64,000 bases of DNA from Fibrobacter sp. UWB10 (GCF_900182935.1 NZ_FXUE01000003.1:62001-126000); one strand, 5' to 3'; shown: positions 8,379 through 18,631, counted from the first letter of the stretch. The notes: generated by a model not told the origin, from the sequence alone. Numbers and translations are program-made.

Positions 8379-9260
8379 ATGAAAATTTTTAAAACCGTTC
8401 TTGTACTGTTAGTTTGTACGTTGTCTGCGGTGTGGGCCGCTCCTAAAGCGAATGGAGCCCCTTACACGGCCGGTTCTGCCAAGGTTATTGGTGCGGTAGA
8501 GTCTAAAACGCCCTATAGCGGAGATAGACTTTTTGCTACGCTTGATTCCGTGGGTGGTACGGGCACCTGGATGGAATGGGATGTGAACGGAGTCAAGGAT
8601 CCGTCCTTGATGCAAATTCTTGACCCTATGCTCAAAAGCTCGAATAAACCTGAAATGGTATGGGTGATAACGGAACGAGCAAAACCGCTAGTTGCGGTGT
8701 TGTTGCCCAAGGGAAAAGGGGAGGCTATTCTGTTTTATGAATTGCAGTCTCTCGATGCAAAGCCGGTACCCCTGTCAATCAATCCGGTTCTTAGCCCCGA
8801 AGTCGTTTTCCGTGATTACAAGCAGGTTTCTGAAAAGGAATACGTGCACCGCGACAAGGATAATCTGAAGGTAAAATTGCTCCCGTCGGGAATGATTTTC
8901 TCTTACGAAAAGAAGGGGGAGGATCCCCTGTACATGGTGTCCGATTATGCGACAAGGGATTTTGCCGAAAAGAATTCCATTTTGACCGATTACGAAGACT
9001 ACTTTAAGTATGAATATTCGCTGATGCTTCGCGCTTTTGTGCAGTCGGTTCGCGGTGTGTTCAATTGGCAGCCTTGGCACTGGTACATGGCTAGCTGGAA
9101 TTCTAAATTCATGATTACACGTTCTGAATTGGAAGCAATTCTGGTTCGCGGTGTCGCTCCCTCGTTTTTTAGGCTATTCAAGGCTAAAACACCCGCCGGA
9201 GAAACGGTTGAATTTCGAACGAATGGAAATGGCTATTCGGAACTAGAAATTCGTAAGTAA
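8379..9260 (+). CDS. Uncharacterised exported protein upstream of porU
   Basis: This 293-residue protein has a Sec signal peptide (MKIFKTVLVLLVCTLSAVWA, cut near AAPKA). The mature part is globular with a Trp-rich patch (FNWQPWHWYMASWNS) around residue 235. No family was recognised. It lies eight bases after the preceding lipoprotein gene and 40 bases before porU on the same strand, which suggests joint transcription, but a role in type IX secretion is only a guess. The upstream in-frame ATG at 8349 would place non-signal sequence before the signal peptide and is not preferred. Confidence 0.6.
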   Translation: MKIFKTVLVLLVCTLSAVWAAPKANGAPYTAGSAKVIGAVESKTPYSGDRLFATLDSVGGTGTWMEWDVNGVKDPSLMQILDPMLKSSNKPEMVWVITERAKPLVAVLLPKGKGEAILFYELQSLDAKPVPLSINPVLSPEVVFRDYKQVSEKEYVHRDKDNLKVKLLPSGMIFSYEKKGEDPLYMVSDYATRDFAEKNSILTDYEDYFKYEYSLMLRAFVQSVRGVFNWQPWHWYMASWNSKFMITRSELEAILVRGVAPSFFRLFKAKTPAGETVEFRTNGNGYSELEIRK

Positions 9261-9300
9261 ACTATAAATCTGGGCGAGCGTTATTTGCTATTTTAGGAAC

Positions 9301-12300
9301 GTGAAGCCCAAAGTTCTTATTTCTCTTTTTGTGGCCCTAGGGGCGATGTGTTCATTCGCCGGAGTGGTCGAAGATTCCAAGAGCCGTTTTGTCTTGGATG
9401 ATGTTGTCGTTGAATCGAGCGTTTATCCGTGCGATTCTGTTGGTTTGTCCGGTGCAAAGTTCTTGCCCGAAAAAGCGACTTATCTTGACGGCCATGACAT
9501 GCCGTACAGGTATTACTGGGTGGCGTTACCGTCTAACCAGAAGCCTTCTGTTTCTGTCACCGATTCTAAGACCGTTCCGTTAGGAAAATCCCTGTGTGCA
9601 GAACGCCATGATATCAGAACGGATTCTGCCTGGGTTTATTCAGTCGGTGTTTCTGACCCTATTTTGCGCGATGGGCTCTGGATGACCCAAATCCGTGTGC
9701 CTCTGTATGTCAAGAACGGTTCGTCGGTTTCGCTACGCAAGAATTTCCGCCTGAAGGTTCAGTTTAGCGGTTCAAAGAATGGTGTCAATCCTGGAAAGCG
9801 AGCTCTTTCGAGGGTTGAAAACCCGATTGCGGCTTCGCGTTTTGGAACGTCAAAGGCTAAGGCTATTAGGGCTTTGCGCTCTGAAGCCGCCGGTAGCGAA
9901 TTGCCGACGTTTATTGCCAAGTTCCGCGTGGGTGACCAGAATGTTGCAAGCAATAGCGAAGACGGCTTGTATGCTGTCAGTTATTCTGCGATCCGTAATG
10001 CTTTGCCGAATTCCAAAGATTTAGACGGTATTCCGGTTGATTGGATTCGCCTTTATGGAGCATCGCCTGATACCTTGGCTGACATGGCTCCTGGCTCGAG
10101 CGAACGTATTCCGAACCAGATTTTTGAAATTCCGATTGAAATCCGTGACCATACTCCGGCAGGTCATGGCTCTTCGGCCAGCAGCAATCCGGATAAACTC
10201 TTTAATGAAGGCGACTCCATTATATTTGTAGGGTACGGAAACAGCTTCTGGAAACGCTGCGACAGTGAAAACAGCATGTTCTTGAATGGAAAAATGGATT
10301 ATTTCCATTCGTATTCTCCCTATTCGTTCTACCAGAAGTTCTTGCTGGGTTATTCGGAATCAGGAAAGGGACTTCGATTCGACCAAAAAGTGAGCGCCCC
10401 TTCGGGAGAAGGAAAAGATGTGGCTTGGATGCGCTACGTGCGTGCCGAACAAGACCTTATTTTGCGTGACACCTATTTCGGAAAAGAGCTGGATTGGGAA
10501 AAGGCCACAGGTAAGGAATGGTTCTGGCATTGGCATTCTCGCAAGGATACAACCTCTATTTCGTTTGGTGATAACGAGACGGTTCGATTGCCTGGATTAA
10601 TTGAAGGTGGCAAACAGTATGTTGCCGTGTCGTATTTCCCGCACCGCTCCATTTGGGCTGCTGTTGCGACTGGATTAGAAGACCAATCTGCAGATCAGGA
10701 ACTTTCGGGATATAGCTACAAGACCCGTATGGATGCTATCAATTTCGCAATGGAAGTGAATGGCAATCGCGTTGATAGGTCGCAAATGGAACTCATGCCG
10801 GCAGGAAACTTCCGTATGGACAATCCGGGGTTAGTCGCGGATGGTAACCAGTATCGCCTTGAAATGCTTCCGAATATTAGACAATATGACCGATTCGACG
10901 GATATACGGTTGCATACCAGTGGAATCCGGTGGTTGATTCTGCGGAATGGCTTTTGCCCGGTGCTTCTATTTCGGGGGTAATCAATGTTCCGATTCCTTC
11001 GAATACGATGGTTATGAAGTTCTCGAATATGCGACCGGTCGGATTCTTGGCTGCATCGGGAAATTTTGCCAAGGACAATATTTCTGCCGGTGAAGATGTC
11101 CGGTATCTTGCCGTACGAGAAAATGTATTCCATTCGAATCTGGTTGTTGAAGGTATCCCGAATTATGGTGATGGCGTGCTCAAGGATTTGTCTCGCCCCA
11201 ATTCGAAATTGGAATACTTGATTATTACTCCGGCTGAATTTGTGGCACAGGCTAAGGCTTTGGCTGAGTTCCGTAATGACGGATCTTCTGTTGGAAATTT
11301 TGCAACCTCGGTTGTAGTTGCTGAAGATATTTATGACCGCTATACGGCTGGCCGTATGTCGCCGGTTGCAATCCGTAACTACATTGCCTACGTTTATTCT
11401 GTATGCCCCAATTTCCGCTATGTGTTGCTTGCGGGTGGGGGACATTTCGATTATCGCGATATCAACAAGAAATATGGCGTACCGTACATTCCGCCATTTG
11501 AAAAAGAAGATGCCGTGATCGAAGATTTCTTCGGTGTGCTAGATTCTGGGGAAACAGTGCCCTATGGTACATTTGATGTGGATGTTTCTGTTGGTCGCCT
11601 TCCGGTTGTAACTACGACTGAATTTGAAAACTATATCACGAAGGCTAAGGATTATGAAAAGAAGGGCTCCATGGATTATTCAGAATGGCGCTCGACGTTG
11701 TTGCATGCTGCCGACGATGCCAAGAATAGCGGAGTAGAAGATAAAACGGCTCATACGACGTACCAGGAAAAACTGGTGAGAAAGATTGACAGCTTGGGCG
11801 TTTATAAGGGTGAACGCTGGAATTTCAAGAAGGTTTATCTGCTTGATTATCCGGAAGACGCGGCTGGCCAAAAGAAAGCTGCCGCCGATGACCTTATTAA
11901 TCTGTTGAACCAAGGAGCCCTTTTCACGACTTATTTTGGACATGGTTCCAAGACCGATTGGGCTTCTGAAGGTCTGTTGAAACCGAGTTATCTGGCAAAA
12001 CTTTCGAATAAATCCCGCTACACGATTCTGGGGTCGTTCTCTTGCACGGTGGGACGTTTTGATGAAGGCAATTCACGTTCTTTGTCCGAGGAATTTTTGG
12101 TGGCTCCTAATGTAGGCTCGATTGCCTCGGTTGGTGCGACTCGCGAAACGTTTGCTCAGGATAATTTCAATTTTGGAAGTAGTCTCTTGATAAATGCCTT
12201 GTCGGGAAATGGGGAAACCATTGGTTCGGCAATGCTCAAGTCGAAGAGAGCTGTCGGTATGATTCAAAGCTCGTCACGCTACAATAATGAACGTTATGTG

Positions 12301-13395
12301 CTCTTGGGTGAACCTGTGATCCGCATGCCGAGTAGCGATTTGAAGGTTACTTTGGATAAATCGCTGGATTCGATTAAGGCTCTTGACCGCATGACTTTGT
12401 CGGGTACGGTTGAAGGTTTGGATAACGGCTATGTGAACCTGGAACTTCGCGAAGGTCGCACAATGAAGCGTATGGCATTGAATGTTTCCAGCGATTCTGT
12501 CGACGTGTTCTACGATGGCGGTTTGATTTATTCCGAAAAAATTCCTGTCAAAGGTGGAAGATTCACTACGGATTTTGTGACTCCCCGCAAGATTTCGATT
12601 GGCGACACAACAGCTGAATTCAGCGCTTGGGCTTATTCTTCGAATGAAAACGCTGTTGGTCGTTCCTGGATTAGGAAGCTAGTTGTCAGCGGAGTTTCGG
12701 ATTATGCCGATTCTCTGAACGATACGGTACCGCCGACTATTCAGATTCAGTCCTGCTACGGTAGCGGAACGGCGACGGACTTTGCCGATGGCGAAACGGT
12801 CAAGTTGCAATCTCCGGCATGCTTGCAGGTGGTTGTCGAAGATGCGACTGCGCTTGACTTTAGGGAACAGGCTGACGAAGGTATTTCGTTTGAAGTTCCG
12901 GGCATGCAGGAACCGTTCCACCCGTGGCCTTATTTGGAACAGACTTCAAAGCGTGCAAAACTGCGCATGAATTTTAGCACGGTGCAGTATCCGGCTGGCA
13001 ATTACATATTCAGAGTGTATGCAAACGATGTCTTGGGTAATATGAGCACCAAGATGATCAATGTTGAAATTACTGACGATATGGAAGCTGGCCTTGCCGA
13101 CGTATTCAATGTTCCGAATCCGGTGGGCAAAAAAGGCACTACGTTCTACTTCAAGAATTTGGCTGTGGATCGCGACAGCAAGGTCGATATCTTTATCTAC
13201 AACCAAAATGGCAAACTGGTTCGCGTGATTAAGGATGCGGTTTCGGGCGTTACGCATTGGAACGGCCACGACAATCACGGCCGCCTGCTTGCAAACGGTC
13301 TGTACCACTACGTGGTTCGTAGCACCGTGTCTGCTACCGAGAATTTCGGAAAGAAAACTTGGACTAAAAAACAGAAATTATTGATTTCGAGGTAA
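9301..13395 (+). CDS. porU: PorU-like C25 peptidase (type IX secretion sortase)
   Basis: This 1364-residue exported protein starts with GTG and has signal MKPKVLISLFVALGAMCSFA. The C25 (gingipain) peptidase domain spans about residues 630-1020. The catalytic His is in TTYFGHGSKTDW (near residue 881) and the catalytic Cys in LGSFSCTVGRFDEG (near 915). The N-terminal 600 residues resemble the beta-rich PorU N-terminal region. The C-terminus (DVFNVPNPVGKKGTTFYF, then HWNGHDNHGRLLANGLY) is an FlgD/CTD-like immunoglobulin fold common in T9SS cargo. PorU removes C-terminal sorting domains and attaches cargo to the cell surface in Bacteroidetes. A promoter-like TATTTTAGG precedes the start. The symbol is assigned by domain architecture. 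Confidence 0.8.
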   Translation: MKPKVLISLFVALGAMCSFAGVVEDSKSRFVLDDVVVESSVYPCDSVGLSGAKFLPEKATYLDGHDMPYRYYWVALPSNQKPSVSVTDSKTVPLGKSLCAERHDIRTDSAWVYSVGVSDPILRDGLWMTQIRVPLYVKNGSSVSLRKNFRLKVQFSGSKNGVNPGKRALSRVENPIAASRFGTSKAKAIRALRSEAAGSELPTFIAKFRVGDQNVASNSEDGLYAVSYSAIRNALPNSKDLDGIPVDWIRLYGASPDTLADMAPGSSERIPNQIFEIPIEIRDHTPAGHGSSASSNPDKLFNEGDSIIFVGYGNSFWKRCDSENSMFLNGKMDYFHSYSPYSFYQKFLLGYSESGKGLRFDQKVSAPSGEGKDVAWMRYVRAEQDLILRDTYFGKELDWEKATGKEWFWHWHSRKDTTSISFGDNETVRLPGLIEGGKQYVAVSYFPHRSIWAAVATGLEDQSADQELSGYSYKTRMDAINFAMEVNGNRVDRSQMELMPAGNFRMDNPGLVADGNQYRLEMLPNIRQYDRFDGYTVAYQWNPVVDSAEWLLPGASISGVINVPIPSNTMVMKFSNMRPVGFLAASGNFAKDNISAGEDVRYLAVRENVFHSNLVVEGIPNYGDGVLKDLSRPNSKLEYLIITPAEFVAQAKALAEFRNDGSSVGNFATSVVVAEDIYDRYTAGRMSPVAIRNYIAYVYSVCPNFRYVLLAGGGHFDYRDINKKYGVPYIPPFEKEDAVIEDFFGVLDSGETVPYGTFDVDVSVGRLPVVTTTEFENYITKAKDYEKKGSMDYSEWRSTLLHAADDAKNSGVEDKTAHTTYQEKLVRKIDSLGVYKGERWNFKKVYLLDYPEDAAGQKKAAADDLINLLNQGALFTTYFGHGSKTDWASEGLLKPSYLAKLSNKSRYTILGSFSCTVGRFDEGNSRSLSEEFLVAPNVGSIASVGATRETFAQDNFNFGSSLLINALSGNGETIGSAMLKSKRAVGMIQSSSRYNNERYVLLGEPVIRMPSSDLKVTLDKSLDSIKALDRMTLSGTVEGLDNGYVNLELREGRTMKRMALNVSSDSVDVFYDGGLIYSEKIPVKGGRFTTDFVTPRKISIGDTTAEFSAWAYSSNENAVGRSWIRKLVVSGVSDYADSLNDTVPPTIQIQSCYGSGTATDFADGETVKLQSPACLQVVVEDATALDFREQADEGISFEVPGMQEPFHPWPYLEQTSKRAKLRMNFSTVQYPAGNYIFRVYANDVLGNMSTKMINVEITDDMEAGLADVFNVPNPVGKKGTTFYFKNLAVDRDSKVDIFIYNQNGKLVRVIKDAVSGVTHWNGHDNHGRLLANGLYHYVVRSTVSATENFGKKTWTKKQKLLISR

Positions 13396-13397
13396 TT

Positions 13398-14261
13398 ATG
13401 GATTTGCGTGAAAAGCCTGGTAAAGTTCAGACTTTTTTGGAATTGATGTTGCGTTTTCGTTTGATCGCTTTTGTGGTCATGGTGATAGCGACGGTTTCTT
13501 TTGTGGCGACGGGTTGGCAAGAAATTGTATCGCTCCCGATTGGCGCTTCTGAATCGTTTGGAATGTGGCTTGCCGAAACGGAAGGCGTGAAAGCCTTGTG
13601 GGAATCTGCCCGCTATATTGGTGTGGCGGCGATTGCTTGCTTGGTGATGTTTGTCGTATTTGGCGGAGTGCGTGCGGGCATTGCTTCGGCTGTGTCGGCG
13701 GTGCTTTCGTTTGCGGCGTTGTATGTACTTGGTGGCGCAGAAAGTATGCCGCTCCCGATGTTTGGCATTTTGGCGCTTGTTTCGCTGGTGCTGTTCCTGT
13801 TTGTCAAATGGTCGGTGGCCTGCGCTTTGTTCCCGTTTGTGGTTTCTTGGCTGTTCCTGAGCGGAATACTTGAGATAGTCTCTTCGAAGTTTGGCGCTTC
13901 GGCTGGCCTTATGTGGGGCGTGCATTCTGCATTTGCCTTCGCTTGTGCAATGGCATTTGCTGTGGTTGCTGGCAAGCACTTGGCGGCAGGTGTGCCGCAG
14001 GCGGGGGCCTTGGTGAAGGCTGCCAAGCAGTTGTTGGTGCCGGTAATGGGTGGTGCCTTGTTGCTCGTTGCTGCCATCACCTTTGACATGGGTGAACGCA
14101 ACTGGGCTTATGCCGTAATTCAGTTTGTGGCGTATGCCGTTTGGTTCTACGTGTTCATGTTCTCTATCTCGAGCTTTGCTCCGTGGGAACGCTTGCGCTC
14201 TGGAAGCCGCCGAGTTGAAATGAAGGACAAGAAGAAAACTCCCGCTAAAAAGAAGAAGTAA
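13398..14261 (+). CDS. Polytopic membrane protein co-transcribed with porU
   Basis: This 287-residue protein has about seven or eight predicted membrane helices and a Lys-rich cytoplasmic tail (DKKKTPAKKKK). It begins two bases after the porU stop, so the two are almost certainly one transcript. No family was recognised. Its tight coupling to porU makes an envelope or T9SS-related role possible, but nothing in the sequence proves this. A strong terminator at 14278-14313 ends the transcript. Confidence 0.65.
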   Translation: MDLREKPGKVQTFLELMLRFRLIAFVVMVIATVSFVATGWQEIVSLPIGASESFGMWLAETEGVKALWESARYIGVAAIACLVMFVVFGGVRAGIASAVSAVLSFAALYVLGGAESMPLPMFGILALVSLVLFLFVKWSVACALFPFVVSWLFLSGILEIVSSKFGASAGLMWGVHSAFAFACAMAFAVVAGKHLAAGVPQAGALVKAAKQLLVPVMGGALLLVAAITFDMGERNWAYAVIQFVAYAVWFYVFMFSISSFAPWERLRSGSRRVEMKDKKKTPAKKKK

Positions 14262-14277
14262 TTCGGTTTTGATTAAA

Positions 14278-14313
14278 GAAAAAATCCCCGACATGAAGTC
14301 GGGGATTTTTTTG
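14278..14313. terminator. Bidirectional rho-independent terminator
   Basis: The stem AAATCCCCGAC/GTCGGGGATTT has a four-base ATGA loop and is flanked by A- and T-runs. It ends the porU operon and can also serve convergent metK. Confidence 0.9.
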
Positions 14314-14334
14314 CAATCTTAATGCGAGTGTCGC

Positions 14335-15525
14335 TTAGATTTTTGCGAGCTTCTTCAAAGTGGCGGCCTTGTCGGTCTTTTCCCAAGTGAAGCGTGCGCC
14401 CGTGCGGCCGAAGTGGCCGAGAGCGGCAGTAGACTGGTAGCCCGGCTTCTTCAGGTCGAGCATCTTCACGATGCCGGCCGGAGAGAGGTCGAAGGTCTTG
14501 GCGACAATGGCTTCGATTTCGCGGTCGCTGATCTTACCCGTGCCGAAGGTGTTCACGAGAACGGACACCGGCTTGGAGTAACCGATAGCGTAAGCGAGCT
14601 GGACTTCGCAACGGTAGGCGAGGCCTGCAGCCACAATGTTCTTTGCCACATAGCGAGCGGCGTAAGCGGCGCTGCGGTCAACCTTGGACGGGTCCTTGCC
14701 ACTGAATGCGCCACCACCGTGACGGCCCATGCCGCCGTAGGTGTCGACGATAATCTTACGACCAGTGAGGCCGCAGTCACCGTGCGGGCCACCGACCACG
14801 AACTTGCCGGTCGGGTTCACGAGGTAACGGGTCTTCTTGTCAAGCAACTTGGCCGGAATCACCTTCTTGATGAGCTTTTCGATGATTTCCTTTTCGATCG
14901 TGGCGTGCTTGAGTTCCTTGCCGTTCACGAATTCGTCGTGCTGGGTAGAAATCACGACCGTGTCCACGCGGACCGGCTTGTCGTTTTCGTCATATTCAAC
15001 AGTCACCTGGGACTTGGCGTCCGGGCGGAGCCACTTGATTTTGCCCTTTTCGCGGAGGTTCTGGATTTCTTCCATGAGCTTGTGGGCGAGGCTAATCGGG
15101 AGCGGCATCAATTCCTTAGTTTCGTTGACGGCGTAGCCGAACATCATGCCCTGGTCACCGGCACCCTGCTTGTCATCTTCCTTACCGTCTGCGGCCTTGG
15201 CGTCCACGCCTTGAGCGATGTCCGGAGACTGCTTGTCCATAGCGACGAGCACGGAGCAGCCCTTGTAGTCGAAGGCGAGTTCCGGATTCACGTAGCCGAT
15301 ACCCTTGATGGTCTTGCGTGCAATCTGCTGGTAGTCAATCACGGCCTTGGTGGTGATTTCGCCGGAAATCACGACGAGGCCCGTGTTCACGAGCGTTTCG
15401 CAAGCGACGCGACTATTCGGGTCTTGCGCAAGGCAAGCGTCGAGGATAGCGTCAGAAATCTGGTCGCAAACTTTGTCCGGGTGTCCCTTGGACACCGATT
15501 CAGAAGTAAAGAGATAATGTGCCAT
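14335..15525 (-). CDS. metK: S-adenosylmethionine synthetase
   Basis: This 396-residue protein is full length for MetK, which makes S-adenosylmethionine from methionine and ATP. Signatures include [20 protein letters not shown] at the N-terminus, the ATP motif [12 protein letters not shown] (about residue 130), [21 protein letters not shown] and the phosphate loop [19 protein letters not shown]. All key Lys, Asp and His residues appear present. It is transcribed alone, convergent to the porU operon. The 136-base upstream region contains two copies of ATGCATAAA-like sequence but no recognisable SAM riboswitch. Confidence 0.98.
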   Translation of the reverse strand: MAHYLFTSESVSKGHPDKVCDQISDAILDACLAQDPNSRVACETLVNTGLVVISGEITTKAVIDYQQIARKTIKGIGYVNPELAFDYKGCSVLVAMDKQSPDIAQGVDAKAADGKEDDKQGAGDQGMMFGYAVNETKELMPLPISLAHKLMEEIQNLREKGKIKWLRPDAKSQVTVEYDENDKPVRVDTVVISTQHDEFVNGKELKHATIEKEIIEKLIKKVIPAKLLDKKTRYLVNPTGKFVVGGPHGDCGLTGRKIIVDTYGGMGRHGGGAFSGKDPSKVDRSAAYAARYVAKNIVAAGLAYRCEVQLAYAIGYSKPVSVLVNTFGTGKISDREIEAIVAKTFDLSPAGIVKMLDLKKPGYQSTAALGHFGRTGARFTWEKTDKAATLKKLAKI

Positions 15526-15701
15526 GTAGGCTCCTTAATGTTTTCAGCACCAAAAAGAATGTCGCGTTTTTGAGCATTCCCAAGCACTGAAAAAACGGGG
15601 TTTATGTTTTTCTATGCATAAATGTACAAAAATGCATAAACTCTGACAACTCCAAATAGCTTTGATTGCAACCAATTTGTTCTTTTTGCGAATTTTTTTT
15701 G

Positions 15702-15709
15702 TATCTTTG
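15702..15709 (+). promoter_or_regulatory. TATCTTTG promoter box that fixes the secretin start
   Basis: TATCTTTG matches TAnnTTTG and lies 69 bases before the TTG start at 15779. It falls inside the longer open frame starting at 15662, so that longer start is unlikely. Confidence 0.4.
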
Positions 15710-15778
15710 CGTCGATTCGCCAAATTGGGAATCTTTTTTATATCCCGCGGCAGGGTTATTGCCATTCCCGAGGGAATT

Positions 15779-17515
15779 TTGCCCTTTACATTGTTGTTTT
15801 TGCTCGCAATTTTAATGCCGTTGCGGGCTGCTGAACCTGCGAAGGTGGTTTCGCTTGATTTTGTGGATACCCCGATTGCAGAGGTGGTGCGTTCGGTTTC
15901 GTTGGCCTACGATACGCCCGTTCTGGTCGACGATAATCTCGATTTCAAGGTGACCTTCCATTTGGATGGAGTCGGAGTGCTCGAGGCGCTTACGGAGCTC
16001 TGTTCGGCAAATGGGCTGGAACTTGTGCAACAGGAATCGGTCTTTCACGTGCGGCGTGCAAGTGTGCGTGGCGAGCATGAATTTGTGCGTCAAGATTCCT
16101 TGGTTTCGATTTCGGTCAAGGACAAAGATGTGAACGAGTTCGTGCGCGAGTTTGCTTTGAATTCGGGCCTGAATATTTTGGCGGGACCCGGGCTCGAAGG
16201 CCGCATTTCGGGCGAGCTTCGCTCGTTGCCGGCGGAGACTGCATTTCGGTCAATCATGAGCTCCCATGGTTTTCGGGTTTGGCGTGAAAACGGAATTCTA
16301 AGAGTGAATTCTGTTAATGCGGGAAAGCCTGCGCGTGAGGGTGAGGGTGCTGCGACTAACGACAAAATCCGGCTCTGGAAAGACGGCGATTTGTTTACCG
16401 CCGAAATCGATGACGGAGAGCTTTCGCAAGTGCTTGATTTGCTGGCTGAGACTGCGGGCTTGAATCTCGCTTTGTACGGCGACATTCGAGAAACCGTGCG
16501 GTTGAAGTTGCATGAGGTTTCGCTTGAAAGCTTGTTTGAATCGCTATTCAAGGGGCGCCGCTACAGCTTTGTGCTGGAGAACAAGACGCTTTATGTGTCC
16601 GAAGGCGGGGCCCGCAATGCACTTTCGACAAACAGGCTTTACCCGCTGCGGCATATCCACTGCGAGAAGGCGCTTGCGTATTTGGGCAAGTTCTCGCCGA
16701 GCCCGAACTTTGTCGCGACCGAAGTCAAGGAACAGAATGCGCTGCTGCTTGTTGGTTCGCATTTTGAAATTCAGATGGCGGTCGACATGCTCAAACTGAT
16801 TGATGTGCCGGCGTTGCAAGTAACGCTTTCGTGCATCGTGGTGGAATTCAAACGTGGCCGCGGTTTTGAAATTGGGCTCCACAGCGGGGCCGCGCGAAAG
16901 ACGGCGGAATATGACATTGGCGCCCGCGGCTACTTTGATTTTATGAACAAGGATTTTTCAGTGGCGGGCGCCTTCGGAAAAATCGGGCTCTTGCCAGATC
17001 GCTTTGAATTGGAGCTTGCCTCGCTCGAAGAAAACAACCGGGCCGAGGTGCTCGCGCGCCCGCGCTTGACCACGCTCAATGGCAACAAGGCGGAACTCAA
17101 CGTGACGAACACCGTCTACTACTTGGTGAGCCAAGTGTCTGCCGACGGTTACCCGATTACAGATTATCGTTCTTTTAACGATGGCATTTCGCTAGAGCTT
17201 ACGCCGTCTGTGACGCAAGAAGGCCGGATTACGTTGGAGGTTTCGCCTGAAATCAAGACGGCGGGGCGCAGCTCCGGCGATGGCCCGCGAGACATCAGCA
17301 CGCGGAACCTGAAAACGGTCGTGGTTCTCGATGACGGCGAAACGCTTTGTTTGGGCGGCTTGATTCGAAAAAGCAAATCCGAGGTGCGCTCGGCGGTGCC
17401 TTTCCTCGGGAGCATTCCTGTTATCGGACGCTTGTTCAGCTATACCTCTGAAGAGGAAGAAGAAAATGAATTGGCCATCTTCATCACGCCCCATGTGGTA
17501 AAGGCGGGCTTATGA
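15779..17515 (+). CDS. Secretin (GspD/PilQ family outer-membrane channel)
   Basis: This 578-residue protein has a hydrophobic leader (PFTLLFLLAILMPLRAAEP). Two N-terminal STN/N0-N1-like modules follow (VSLDFVDTPIAEVVRSVSLAY and a second NEFVREFALNSGLN), then further N domains, and a C-terminal secretin domain from about residue 340 (VTLSCIVVEFKRGRGFEIGL, ARPRLTTLNGNKAEL, TVVVLDDGETLCLGGLI, VPFLGSIPVIGRLFSY). Secretins form the outer-membrane ring of type II secretion or type IV pili. The start is uncertain; TTG at 15779 follows GAGGGA and lies downstream of a promoter box. It overlaps the next gene by four bases (ATGA), so the cluster is translationally coupled. Confidence 0.85.
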   Translation: MPFTLLFLLAILMPLRAAEPAKVVSLDFVDTPIAEVVRSVSLAYDTPVLVDDNLDFKVTFHLDGVGVLEALTELCSANGLELVQQESVFHVRRASVRGEHEFVRQDSLVSISVKDKDVNEFVREFALNSGLNILAGPGLEGRISGELRSLPAETAFRSIMSSHGFRVWRENGILRVNSVNAGKPAREGEGAATNDKIRLWKDGDLFTAEIDDGELSQVLDLLAETAGLNLALYGDIRETVRLKLHEVSLESLFESLFKGRRYSFVLENKTLYVSEGGARNALSTNRLYPLRHIHCEKALAYLGKFSPSPNFVATEVKEQNALLLVGSHFEIQMAVDMLKLIDVPALQVTLSCIVVEFKRGRGFEIGLHSGAARKTAEYDIGARGYFDFMNKDFSVAGAFGKIGLLPDRFELELASLEENNRAEVLARPRLTTLNGNKAELNVTNTVYYLVSQVSADGYPITDYRSFNDGISLELTPSVTQEGRITLEVSPEIKTAGRSSGDGPRDISTRNLKTVVVLDDGETLCLGGLIRKSKSEVRSAVPFLGSIPVIGRLFSYTSEEEEENELAIFITPHVVKAGL

Positions 17516-18621
17516 TGGTGTGGCTTGGTATGCACCGCGTGATTCCGGTCGAGGCGAAGCTCTTGACTTGGGAATGCACGACTACATTCGATGAAATTCC
17601 GGCGCTTGAAACGCTGGAGTCGCTGTTTGAAAGCGAGTTTCCGCGCACGTGCCGCCGCCTGCAGGAAAGCGGTGGCTTTTACCGGATTTGGCATTTGGTC
17701 TCATTCAATTCGTCGGAGGGCAGGCGTTCGCGATTTTTGGTAGCGCTTGTCGAAAAGCGTTTTGGGAATGTTCGTTGGCGAGCCTTGCCCGAGCAGATTT
17801 GGCTTTCGGCGGCGGCAGATCAAATGATTCGCTCGTTGCCCGAGAGCGATAATGCCGGAAATTATTTGTGCTATGGCTATGCCGGAAATACGCTTTGCGT
17901 TCTTGTTTTCTTTGAAGGTCGGCTGTGCCATTGGTCCGAGGAATCGTTTGCGAAAAATTGCTCCCGCGCAACGCTTGATGCGCGAATGGAACAGGCGGTT
18001 TCTCGCTTTAGGCGGTTCTTGGAAAGCGATGCTCTGTTTTCGCGAGCGAAGCATTTTGAAGAAATCTGCCAGCAAGGAAATTTTGAGCCGGAATTTTCAT
18101 TGTCGCATTTTAAGGTTGCTGCACGCGATGCTTTCTGGCGCGGTCGCGACTTGCGAAAACCCGAAGAAAATAGCGGGCTGGCGTTTGCGAATGTGATGAA
18201 CGCCTTACAGCAGAAATGGGTTTGGTTGGTATTGCTTGCAGTTATTGCTTTGCTTATGCCCAAGTTTTATAAGCTTTTGAATTCCGACTGGAGCAAGGTT
18301 TTGAATATTCCGAATCCGGAACCGATTGAACTTTCGCTACCGCCGGAGTGGGAAGAATCGCTGGAAGTTCGGGATTCGGGCCGAGGTTCTGATGCGGTGG
18401 CTACTCGCACTCCTGTGCTGCCCAAGCGAAATTGCGCTCTGCCAGATTTCTCGCTGAGGGGTGTGGTGGCCGAAAAGCTGGTGATGATTTCTGTTGGCGG
18501 TCAATTGCGAACGCTTGCAGTGGGGGATTCGCTAGAATCGTTTGCGGTGCACGCCGTCGGGCGTGAGCATGTAGAATTGGGCTGTGGTGATTTCTTGCTG
18601 GTAAGGAGGGTCGGCCAATGA
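17512..18621 (+). CDS. GspL/GspC-like hybrid assembly protein
   Basis: This 369-residue protein has one membrane helix (WVWLVLLAVIALLMPKFY, about residues 233-250). The N-terminal cytoplasmic part contains GNYLCYGYAGNTLCVLVFFEGRLCHW, resembling the actin-like fold of GspL/PilM. After the helix comes a linker and, from about residue 310, FSLRGVVAEKLVMISVGGQL then LAVGDSLESFAVHAVGREHVEL, which resembles the homology region of GspC that contacts the secretin. A single protein would thus combine both platform and secretin-contact roles. Assignment is by pattern only. Start is ATG at 17512 or 17515. Confidence 0.6.
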   Translation: MMVWLGMHRVIPVEAKLLTWECTTTFDEIPALETLESLFESEFPRTCRRLQESGGFYRIWHLVSFNSSEGRRSRFLVALVEKRFGNVRWRALPEQIWLSAAADQMIRSLPESDNAGNYLCYGYAGNTLCVLVFFEGRLCHWSEESFAKNCSRATLDARMEQAVSRFRRFLESDALFSRAKHFEEICQQGNFEPEFSLSHFKVAARDAFWRGRDLRKPEENSGLAFANVMNALQQKWVWLVLLAVIALLMPKFYKLLNSDWSKVLNIPNPEPIELSLPPEWEESLEVRDSGRGSDAVATRTPVLPKRNCALPDFSLRGVVAEKLVMISVGGQLRTLAVGDSLESFAVHAVGREHVELGCGDFLLVRRVGQ

Positions 18622-18631
18622 GGAGTTGTAA

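Noticed and set aside
15526-15660. Possible SAM riboswitch upstream of metK
   Set aside because: Only 135 bases with repeats of ATGCATAAA; I could not build the conserved multi-helix SAM-I or SAM-II core.
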